In this document: positions 45,547-55,836 of the stretch, piece after piece | Layout: each line of letters begins with the position of its first letter | Numbering within the stretch: position 1 is the stretch's first letter | Assembly (NCBI GenBank): GCA_009733775.1 | Contig: WOGZ01000036.1 | Location: forward strand, 62,001-126,000 | Direction of reading: 5' to 3' | Source of the DNA: Alectoria sarmentosa | Taxonomy: Eukaryota; Ascomycota; Lecanoromycetes; Lecanorales; Parmeliaceae | DNA length: 64,000 nt | Notes under the pieces: generated by a model | Database searches by the model: none | Seen by the model: the letters and a program-made list of their open reading frames with translations, nothing else | What the model was told of the DNA's origin: nothing | Program-made: the position numbers and the translations under genes

Positions 45547-46145
45547 TGTGGATTACATTGTTGCGTATTTGTGTCACAAAACTAGTAGCTTTGACATTGA
45601 AGTTCGATTAGTAAAGACACCACAGGCTAGCCTGAAATATAATCACCATCCGTTCTTGACATTCCCGTATCAAACTTTTTGTTTCCATATTTACTCACAC
45701 TTCACGCAACAGAGCTCGCTATCGTCATAAGCCATTGAAAAACGAGGCTATCAAGGTTGTTTTACTTTCTGTATCTGCTTTGTGTGTTGTGTCATGATGA
45801 CAGAAAGCTCGATTGATGAATATCTAAGTCAGTGGTGGAACAAACAAGCCACGCACAGCGAGCTGGCGAGCTAAGTGCGTGAACGTTCGCCTCCTCTTTT
45901 TCTTTCCGAGGATTACCTTATTGGTGACCCAATTCACAATTTTATCAGGATGACTCCTATCACAGCTATGTATAAAATAATAATCATGCTAAAGTTCCCT
46001 CCAGAGAGCGGTCTTGGCTCTCCGCGTTGTGTGCAACACCAGCCCCCGCGAGGTCTGCTGATCACTATGGTCCACATCAGCGGAGGTACTTGCTTTTGAT
46101 TGGATTCCGAATCCCGAAAGCAATTAATGCTGCACTATTGTCTTC

Positions 46146-46275
46146 TTTTTATGTACTATCTCCTTCTCCTCTCATCTCTCGTCTCTCATCTCTCATCTCT
46201 CCCTCCGACTTCCCTCCCTGTTCCCTTCCCCTTCACTCCTCCTCAACACTCCCTCCTTTGCCTCTTATCACTCAT
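46146..46275 (+). promoter_or_regulatory. Pyrimidine-rich leader of FHA-pseudokinase copy 2
   Basis: About 120 bases are almost wholly C and T, with repeated ATCTCTC units, ending about ten bases before the ATG at 46286. CT-rich tracts just upstream of starts are typical of fungal core promoters and leaders. Confidence 0.5.
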
Positions 46276-46285
46276 TCCATACATC

Positions 46286-48185
46286 ATGCCGCTCTTAGAC
46301 CTGGGCTCACTGCTTGTGCTTGTGGAGCCAGAAGGTGAGGTTGCACGAGCTGTATTCCAGTTCCCGGAGAACGCAAAGCGCCGCCGCTTTGGGCTAGGCA
46401 GAGATGCTCTGACTAACGGCAATGACGATACTTCAAACGAAACGGACCTCAGATCACGAATGCTGGATGGAGATACTTCTATTCCTATTCATCTAGCCTT
46501 GAGCTTCGACCCAAGTCCAAAGGACGTCTCCAAGGGATTCGTCTTCGGAAGCGATCCAGAGACCTGCGATGTGCTTCTAGCCAAAGATAAAATCCGCGGT
46601 ATTAGCGGCAATCTCTTCTCCATCAATGTCGATTGGCGTACTGGAAACCCTCTTATCACATGCTTGACCCCGAATGATGGTAGTAAAGGCATCCGCATCC
46701 GAGCAGGCAAGCTTTGGTATTTGTATCTTCAACACGCATGGGAAGTGCTCAATCCTGGAGTGACCACCACCGTCAAGATCTCTGAAGACATGAAACTGGT
46801 GGTTCACAATCCTAGCCGAAACAATCGGGAGCCCGCGTACAGCAGTAACCTTCAGAAATACTTCAAGAAATGTCAGGTTGCCGTCCCCGCGATGATCAAT
46901 CTGAAACTCTACGATCCGGAGCCAACGTCGTTGTTGGTCAGCCGTGGCCGAGGACTAACCGGAATGGAGTACTTCACCACCAGTTCCATCGTTGGTGAGA
47001 AAGTTGTGCTTTGCGAGGCTAAGAGCCACCAAAACTGGGCAGGGGAATCCAACACGTTCATCATCAAACGTTTCCGAAATGTCAATGATAGATGGCCAAA
47101 ACAAGCGAAGACTGAGTTACGCAAGCTGTGCGTCCTACGACATGTGAGGCTTTTCTGAAAAAATATATCTATTGTCAACATCCTACTTCAGTACTAATTT
47201 CGTACAGCAACACATCATCCCACTCCAAGATATAATTACGAATGGCCCGGATCGAACAGATTACATACCTGTGTATCTGCCCGAACCTCTTGAAACCCTC
47301 GCAGATAGACACATCAGAGAACCTCTTACAGAGATCGAAACCGGTGACGTCCTCGCTCAGGTTTTCGAGGGTCTGAAGTTTTTGCATACGAATGGTATTG
47401 TTCATGGCGGTCTTTATCCAGGCAATATAAAGATCAAGCATTCCCATCCCCGGTATATCAAGTTGTCAGATATCGGGCTGCATCCATACGTAGAATTGGA
47501 TAATTCAAACGAGCGAGCATTGTACGCGTCTCAATCAAAACAACCCCGTGGTAAACCAGTACCGGTGATTGATACATGGTCCGCAGGTGTTGTTGGACTC
47601 GATTTACTCCGCCCAGGAGGACTGCCCCCCCGTTCAACGCACTGGGCTTACAAGCAACACTCTTGGACGACCTTTTTAGTCGAGCGAGTCACAGCCTTCC
47701 ACGCGATTGAAAAGCATGGGCCAAATGGAAAAAAAGATGCTGCGCTGTTCCTAACGCGTGTGCTGAAATTTGAGTACTGTGAACGGCTTACAGCGGAAGA
47801 ATGCCTGCAAGACCCATGGATTCAGCTCCGTCGACTGCCATACCACCGAGAGGATTCCCAGGACTCCAATGACTCTTTCTACTCTTTCCAGACCGGTTCT
47901 GTATACGAAGATGCGAAAGAAGAACAAGAAAGTGGCGAAGATACAGAGACGGAAGAGCCACTTACGAGTAAATCAAAGGGCAAGCAGCCACAAACATCAC
48001 GCGACAGAAGCGTCGTACCTTTTAGCAATCAACACCGACAACGGGCCGCTACCCCTCAAAATCGTCGTTATTCCGGGGCCCTTCCCCAAGGATCTCGTCA
48101 TACGAGTGTGGAACCATCAGACAGCGTCAGCAGACAAGGCTCTATCGCCCCTTCCAGATTCGCAAATCATGAGGAGCATACCTAA
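46286..48185 (+). CDS. FHA-like domain plus pseudokinase protein, copy 2 (shortened)
   Basis: Exons 46286-47143 and 47208-48185 encode about 611 residues; the 64-base intron is GTGAGG...GTACAG, phase 0, at the same place (after the RH/DH of the HPN-like motif) as the third intron of copy 1. Copy 1's first two introns are absent here. The FHA-like part has GFVFGSDPETCDVLLA and ISGNLFSINVDW. The kinase-like part has FIIKRF, HGGLYPGNI for HRDLKPxN, LSDIGL for DFG, YASQS and DTWSAGVVGLDLL. The catalytic Asp is Gly and the loop Lys is Tyr, so activity is not expected. The tail has one GSRHTSVEPSDSVSRQGS unit and stops at 48185. In the next frame the DNA goes on with similar Ser-rich coding (SRHSGIGSSRQSLMDR) to about 48322, so a frameshift probably cut the tail, including the nuclear-localisation-like end seen in copy 1. 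Confidence 0.8.
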
Positions 48186-48734
48186 GAATCCGCTCCTCGA
48201 GTACAGGACCCGACTCAACCTTTTCATCCAACCCTGCCTACGATGGGTCTATTTCCTCCTCGTTATCTCGCCATAGCGGTATAGGGTCCAGTAGACAAAG
48301 CCTAATGGATCGGGTGGAAACATAAACAGACACAGCTACTACTTTACCAAGAGGGTCACAACATGGGAGGGCAATTACTACTTCATGCCCCAATAATTGA
48401 TCTCCTTACACATTCATATCCTGTCTTACTGAATCGTACCCCAAAGTGATATGAATTGGTAGTCTGTCAGATATAGGAGTATGCTTGGGTGATTTACTAT
48501 AGCATTTCATCATGATGAACAATTGAAGATCTGATACACTGCTAATTAAAGATTCAATTCCGAAATTATACTTGATGCGAGTAGAGACCTCAACTATGAA
48601 TCCAAACGACGACGAGACCACTAATGGCACCATAAAATTAATGAACGAATACGAATCTGAATAGTTTAGCCATGGGTACAAATTCGGCCTCCCAGCGTGA
48701 CTATCACAGTCAATCATAGTCATCATTACCATAC

Positions 48735-48895
48735 CTATGCATGGCATGACTACCACATACATGCATGGCCACAGCTACCACACCCATATATGGCCGTGGC
48801 CACTACACCTACGGCTAATAACCTATTCATAGCCGTGGCTACCACACCGATGACGACCAACGCACCCATGCATGGCCACAGCTGCCACAGCCTGT
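48735..48895. repeat. Degenerate minisatellite of CATGCATGGCCACAG-type units
   Basis: Units built from ATGCATGGCCACAGCTACCA or ATATATGGCCGTGGCCACTA recur about six times at roughly 25-30 base spacing, then decay. The open frame through it (48697-49053) is rich in His, Trp and Pro because of the repeat, and I do not regard it as a gene. Confidence 0.6.
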
Positions 48896-49053
48896 CTGCC
48901 TTACACCTAGCTATAGAGAAAAAACCTACGCTCTACACTCTACACTATAGAAGAATCATATTATTGATTCATATCCCAAGGCCTGGCCATGGTAAAGTAC
49001 CACTTCATACCTCCTTGTTTGATGTAGGGGTATATGAAGTAGTAATTCGCTAA

Positions 49054-50280
49054 CCCCAACAAGCGGCTACACGAGGGGGAACACGACATGAAATACGAGG
49101 TTTACAAAGTCGTACACGCTGACTATGAGGGTTGCTCCGCCAGCACAGACGGAGGACAATGAGGTGATGTTTGATTCTTTCTTTTCTAGACGTAGTAGGG
49201 CTACCCAGTTCCATGCGACGATTTTAGAGAAAGATATGAATGATCTACCCGGGCCTTGAGCGAACTGACATTTCCCAACGTGATCAAACTTACAAAAACG
49301 CGTGAGACTTAGCTGGGGGGGGGGGGGAATAATGGGACTAGAAAGAAAGTCGAGAATCGCTTTGGTCGGATGTGTATAAAGCCCGTAGACCTGGATGAAC
49401 GTCACTGATTGTCTAGGAGTATTCAGCTACAAAATTATACACCAAATATCCCCAAACCTTCCAATTACTTCAACCAAACCCTGAGCCTTTCTTCCTTCCT
49501 TCCCTCATTCCTTCAGCGAAGTCTTCCAACCCTCTTATGAACTTTCTCCCAGTTCTCCCAGTTCTTCCATACGTAAAAATATATATAAACAGACCTGATC
49601 GCCAGTGGTCGGTTTCTCGACGTAGATCACATCATATTCCTTCCTGACACTTGGCTCCTGAACTAGGAGAAATAAAGAGAAAAGAAAAGGGGGGGGGGTT
49701 GTGAGCGACTCTATCAGAGCTGCCGATTCCTCAAAGACAGTTAGTTGCGTCCGCTTGGCCTTGGCTCATCCGTTTGATTGAGGATATATGCGAGGGTTTT
49801 TGTGAAGGCGGTAGAAAAGGGGAGGGGGGCAAATTGTAAGACTACCTACTATGATCGAGATCCAGGGGGTCCAGTGATGCATGCGTGTTACTCAGCGTGG
49901 TCGGTTTTACAATGCTCGCTCTCTTTTTTTCTCTGAAAACACTCTTGGATTGATTCGTCTTTCTTGAAAAAGACTAAAAGAAAAGAGAAGAAGGCTCTCC
50001 GTTGTGGAGTTCGCATCTTGGTTTGAATTCTAGTATTTTGCCAATTTTTCTATACTCGTACTCCCGTTTCGGGTCCCTTACTTTCTTTCTCCTTTTCGTT
50101 ATCATAGTTTTAAGAGACAGGTAAACCAACTGTATGTGAGCTTTCATTCATTTCATTTAGATTAGCTGCTCTCCGAAGATGAATCCGATAAAGGGGATCG
50201 GTGCGCCTGGTGGATAAGGGCTGTGCGTGTCAGGATTGCGTTTGGCGGAGAAGGTGTTATGGGTTGGGTTTAGCGGGGCA
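49054..50280. other. Intergenic with poly-G tracts
   Basis: No supported gene. A run of about 12-14 G lies at 49315-49327 and a shorter run at 49690-49698. A minus-strand frame at 49067-49405 has no family resemblance. Confidence 0.45.
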
Positions 50281-50342
50281 AAGCGATGGCTGTTTGAGGG
50301 GTAAAAGGGCTGTTTGAGGGGTAAAAGGTCTGTTTGAGTGGG
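50281..50342. repeat. Three copies of a 20-21 bp unit
   Basis: CTGTTTGAGGGGTAAAAGG occurs twice in succession, then a third variant CTGTTTGAGTGGGCAAG. It lies in a weak minus-strand frame (50157-50372) that is not accepted as a gene. Confidence 0.7.
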
Positions 50343-50550
50343 CAAGAAGCATGTGGACTTGTGTGGATTCAATTTTCTAGTACTGTCTAAAAAAAGATAA
50401 GTTCGCTATCGCTGTCGCTGACATGTCCACCGCCATTGTGAATCTGTCTGATGTTTTCACTAGTGCCTTCACTGTCGCTAAACAAGTCCATCGCTATGGC
50501 TGATATCTCACTTGCTGTGATCGATGTGCCTATCACTAATACATCAGTCG

Positions 50551-50919
50551 CTACTGCTGCTGTTGCCGCTGCAGCTGCAGCTTGAAAAGACGAGTGGCCC
50601 TCTGGATAGCCATTTCCCTCGCCTGGACTTGCTCCAATTGAGAAATGGCATTCGCGTCGCCTGCGTGACCTGCTGCGAGATTCTGCATGTTCACCTCGTA
50701 GAAGTGTTGGATGCAGCTTTGCATTTGCATTTTTTGGATTATGTGTTGCGGATGCGGGAAATTTATCGGGGATTGAGGCTGTGGGTTTGGGTTTTGCTGA
50801 GGCTGGTGGGGTGGGTTTTGCTGTGGAGGTTGAGTCTGGAGACTTGGCACCGACTGTTCTTGGGGTTTTGCTGCGTCTGAGGGAGGATGGAAAGAAGGGT
50901 TGGGAGAGGTGGAAGCCAT
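50551..50919 (-). CDS. Hypothetical Q/P-rich protein
   Basis: A 122-codon frame with ATG at 50919 starts MASTSPNPSFHPPSD, continues with Pro/Gln/Asn-rich sequence (QQNPPHQPQQNPNPQPQ), then a helical, better-balanced segment (QKMQMQSCIQHFYEVNMQNLAAG, QLEQVQAREMAIQRATRLFKLQLQ) and a Gln run. The second half looks like a genuine helical domain, perhaps for protein interaction. An overlapping minus frame (50387-51019) is also open and ends in an acidic stretch (SDSEGTSENI... SDSDSELIF); the true gene may splice from one frame to the other. No family recognised. Confidence 0.4.
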   Translation of the reverse strand: MASTSPNPSFHPPSDAAKPQEQSVPSLQTQPPQQNPPHQPQQNPNPQPQSPINFPHPQHIIQKMQMQSCIQHFYEVNMQNLAAGHAGDANAISQLEQVQAREMAIQRATRLFKLQLQRQQQQ

Positions 50920-51019
50920 CTTGCCGGTGGGAGGTTAAGGAGGAGTGAGGTTGTTGCAATGGAAATGCTGACTTGTGGGATGCTTCATGCGAGAATGTTT
51001 GGTCCGAGACTGCAATCAC

Positions 51020-54000
51020 GCGGGAGTGCTGTGGTGGGTTATGTCCAAGTGTGTGTTCATGTTCTGTAACGTGAAAGGGGCTTGGACTTCGCTTGAGACA
51101 GCGACTCCAGGCCGCTTACATAATCTGAAAACTGTGATCTCAACCTGATTGGCTAACCATGTGTTGTGGGAAGTATTGATAGTCATGAAGTTCTGTTCAG
51201 CCTTGCCCAGTGAAGTCTAATGTAAATTTGCCACCATGTGGGCTGGTACGGTCGCTCCAGTCGCCATTGTCTCTGGAAGTACCCTTCATGCTGCCTTGGC
51301 AGCTTTGCATTACGCACGGGCTCGGGAATTCATTTTGATGTAGATTTTGGACTGTTGGCCAGCCAATATGGTTCCCGTGCGAAATTGCGCCTCGCCTTCG
51401 GATATGTCGAAGAGAAATACAGTATGCTTGATCCCAGGAAATAGTGATTCCTCTAAGGGCGGGTTAGGCTCTTTAATTAGTGGCCTTCCAAGTAAATTTA
51501 ATTGGGGAAGACTCATAAAAGCGTAGATCGAGCTTCCAGAACTTACACGATGCGGCTTAGAAGGGACATGGAGATTATTGGAGTCGTCAAACTTCTTGAT
51601 ACATTCTGTGTACTCCGCTCTCTTCGGTGGGACAGCAGGGTGGAATCCTTCAGAAGAATGGATGGTTATTCGATGGGCTGGCCGCGTCTCCTCTATGTCT
51701 GGGAAAAGCTTTGAATAGACTTTCGAGCAATCTTTGAAAGCAAGGCGTCAAGGAGCGTTGATAAGTCGTCCAAAACAATCGGGGGTGCCGTTTGCAGGAT
51801 GCATTCTTTCAGTGTACCTCACCCGTTATTGTCAACACGCTTGCGCAACCAATTGAGTAGATCCGGGGGTCTACCCTACCTCGCGTCAGACCCTGCGGCG
51901 TTTGTTTGGTAATGGCAAGCTCAAGTCATCCGAGAAATCTAACGCGCACAACCTTATCACCGAAGAGAACTGCATTTCCGAGGGTACTTGCTATCCGATT
52001 GCAGCCTTCCGAACGGCGATAGAAAAATATGCAAGGACTTGTAACACCCCGGACTGGATGTTTCATGGGGTCCCGAAATCTCTGAGCTAGTAGCCGATCA
52101 ATTTCCTCGGACTTACTGACCAACAAGACTGCTCTACCTGCCTCTTCTCCTCTCACCAACAGCATCCGTGCTATCGTCCACCATACTCAACAAGACTTGG
52201 ACATTGTCGTATTGCCAATGTCTACCCCATGATGGGTCCGGTTTGTTTCACCTGCACCCGAACTCTGCCCCTCAGGTATACGTTGTTTCCTCCGTTGCAT
52301 CTTTTCGGACATTGTCCAAAATCAATTCTCACGCCGCCGCAACTTAACCTTTCGGCTCTGCCAAAACGTCATTGTACTCGCCGTAAATTCTGCCATCGCA
52401 AGTAGGTAAGACATGTGCGGGTCAAATTCCCTGGTCGGAGCAAGTCTAGGACGACGTTCGATATGGTGACGGTAAGGAAGGCGGTGGATGTTACTGAAAA
52501 GGCGCAATTGTAAATCCCGCGCAGGTTGGAAGTCCGAAATATCTCGATGAATGGATTGAAGTAGGACTCACCGTGAGGACCATCCAGCTTGGTCTCTTCG
52601 GCTCTGATCTAATTTCTCAAGACCGACATCTCCGACGTCAGGAATCCGCCGTAGTAGGCCGTGCCTTTGACGCATGTGCCTCGCACTATTTTTGCCATGG
52701 TGCAGACGTCGTCGGGAACGAGATTGATGGTTTGAGGATGGCAAAGGCTGGCTATCCCAATCTGAATCATACATTTGCCTGGAACGTAATAGGTTAAAAA
52801 ATGATATAGGATTGCCTCGAGGACACAGACCTGATTGAAGGTGCAGTGGTAAGCGTTACGGACCGGTGCTTTGATTGACTGTGTATAGTACACCATCAGA
52901 GCCTTCTGCGAGACATTCAATTGCTCTGCTGCAGTCGCGACCGTCAGGCCAATATTCGTAGAAGTAGTGGCAGAGTCCTTCTGCGCCTGGGGGGAGCCGT
53001 GAGAGAGCAATTCAGACCTGGTGAAGCAAAGGGCAAAAGTGACATGCTCACGAACTGAGATCCGGGGATGTTGGTTCATTGTGGAGAGGAGTATACTGGG
53101 CGGCAATCCTGGATGAATGCAATTGTGAGGGAAGCGCATGGCGGCAAGACATTCCCGCTAAGGAGGTACAACATAAACTCATGAAAAGGAAATACTGCGG
53201 GTAGCGCCTTCGTAATGGTTACAGCACAAAATGGGTGCTTCCGATACCGCGATCGAGCTTTGAATTTCGGCTTCTACGAATGGATAAGCCTTCGACCGTC
53301 ATAAGCTAGGGTTTGCATACAACAGGGTGCTATGGCACTAGTCTGCCTGTCAGCACTAAGATCTGTTCGTACGAAGGAACAGAACCTTACCATTTGGGAG
53401 TTTGAACCATTGGGCTGAATCACGGACTCTTTACAAAACACACAGGACAGTCTTTGCTTCTAGATTTTTAGTTCATCCTGACCGGAAGCAAACTTGGGAT
53501 GGCAAATGTGTCCCTTCTGGCACCTCGGTCCGTAGATAACTTCAGCTTCTTACCGGGGTCTGGGACACTGGGTTTCTGGAGCCAAGCAATGGTCCCCAAC
53601 TGAGCGCTCAATGCCTGGCTGGGCATGACTGTCACCGTTCGAGGAGCAGCGCGAAGCTTTCAAACTCAATGGAGCGTCGAAGAGGAGCACTCGTTGCCGA
53701 GAGACTGAGCCTTAACACGATAGCGTTGAATGCCTTGCTGTGTGACATATGCAGAGTGTAGCATGATAAGAGCTTTTAGTAGACCTCGTTAAAATTCCAC
53801 CATCCTAGATTAGTGACTGTTCCACCACTGCCCTACCGATTCCATTGCGAAATTAGGAGAAGAGGTGGAACCCCTTATCGGCTTGGCCGTGAGCACAGTG
53901 TCTTGGCAGAACACCGAAAGATAATAATACTGCTTCTTCTGCAGTGCAATAAAATTTAGCCAACAGGCTTCACAATCGAACTTTGTGCTACAAAACTTTC

Positions 54001-55836
54001 GGTCTGCTTAGGAAAATAAATTGCGGCAATGAGCAGTTGGCTGGAATTCGATTCATTGTTGAAATGTGCTGTGTTGCAAGCAGCGAGGTTTTATGTACGG
54101 CCGGAAGCACACTAATCTCTAGATGAGATACTATGATTTCTCCACTCGCTCCTCTAGATCGGATAGTAAGCAGACGCATGTTTTAAAAACAAACATATTG
54201 ATCATTGCTATTTATACAAGCTAGCGAGTCAGCATCCCACCGGAGCACCCAGTATTGCGAGAGGATCATGCAAGATAACGTGACGGGCAAAGAGGAAGAG
54301 GAAAGTCAGGAACGGTCGTGTGATTACATCAAAGATTGATTGCCCTGCATACCGATATGCGATGGGGCTGCAACTTCTCCGATGCTGATAGCCGATTCTC
54401 GATGGTGTGCAATTAATCTGCCACGAAGACAACAGCGCTGTCTTCTGCATCACACTTTTCTGCCAGCTGCTCGCACTGCTATCAGCATCAAGGCTCGACC
54501 ATCTGGTACTCCAGCAGGGCCAGTAGACTATCAACGTGTCGAAATTACCTAGTTTCAGTCAGGGTAAGGGCACAGAACGCTTTGACCAGGCCCGAAGACC
54601 AGCTAAAGAACGGGAGCGGGAGGCTCATCAAATGCAAGATAAGGACCGCTGGAAATCATCGGACGTCGGATCCAAGATTGGAAGCATGGAAAGGGCCTAT
54701 GCCCTTGACCTAGAGCTAATGGTTGGTAGAAATGTAAAGCTGGCTTGGTTGCGCTGCACTAGTCACCATGGACGTGAATCTATCAATTTTGTCAACTCGG
54801 GCAAGCACGGTCTCCCGAAGCAGAGGGACGTAGAAAGGACTACGGTATACTGCAGGATCACATGCATGAGATGATTAGGTAACGTTGCAGATGAGGCTTG
54901 CATGAAAGCACCGATTTCATGCATCAAAGGGAAGGCTCGCGTGACCCCGGTGGCGAAGATGTGTTGCAGGGGTCCCGTGGGTATCGAAATGATGCCTCGA
55001 CGGTAGTCTTGATAGGCTTCTGTCTCTGGTCTTCTCAGTACAAATGCATGATTGGACACACGGAGGCCAATCGGGTAGAACCCGTGACGACGCGCACGGC
55101 TTATCGTCGCTGCAGGTGAACGTGGCAGACTCCCAAGTTCCAAATTTGAAGTTTGTGCATTCAATACAATATGCACGGAAGCTTTTCCCACGTTGTAAAC
55201 GTCTCTCTCTGATGGTTCGCGAAAGGCATACTGTTGAAGGTATGTATTCTAATTGTTCGCACCTGGAAGACCACTTCATGGAATAAAGCTTGTAGAGGCA
55301 AGCGTGCAAGCGGTCTGGAAAGGCAACCATTTCGATTTTCGCATTTCTAGGCCATGTAAGTAAAGCGTGATGATTAGCTAATTGATACTGCATGCCTACG
55401 GATGAGCGAGTCGATAGTCGAGATGCCTGGAAACACTGATTCATGAAGCTTGCGGAGAAGGATGGGCACGAATTTATAGTATTTTCGTCGCCATCACCAG
55501 GACTCCTTGTCTGTGATAGGAAAGCAAGAGCGAACGTTTTGGAAGCGTTGAGTAGGGCTGAGTTGCGGTCGCATGACCCACAAGCCGAGATGCCCCACAT
55601 ACGCTACCTTCTTTTACGGTCGTCCAAGTCTTCTTTTCGCGCAGTTCCTTCTTGCGTGATTCTACGTATATATTTCCTCATCCTACTCCCTTTCCCCTCC
55701 AATCATTCCCTTCTTTCCTTCGTAATAAAGGTCGCTGTCTTCAATCTTAAATACCTCCATTAGTCTCCCTCCTCATCAGTTACTCTGACAAGGTATCTTG
55801 AAACCATTTCCCTACTCTGTATCCATCCTCACCAAC
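51020..55836. other. Mostly intergenic, unsupported ORFs
   Basis: Frames with protein-like composition are 51902-52090 (plus), 52609-53139 (minus, including TVATAAEQLNVSQKALMVYYTQ) and 54763-55191 (minus, including GFYPIGLRVSNHAFVLRR). The last overlaps a longer, cysteine-rich minus frame at 54917-55600, and I cannot tell which, if either, is real. No domain was recognised in any. 53200-54220 shows nothing of note. Confidence 0.35.

Noticed and set aside
48697..49053. His/Trp/Pro-rich open frame
   Set aside because: The composition is produced by the minisatellite; no start context or homology.
54917..55600. 227-codon minus-strand frame, cysteine-rich
   Set aside because: No signal peptide or domain, and a different minus frame overlaps it. 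Kept only as an unsupported ORF.
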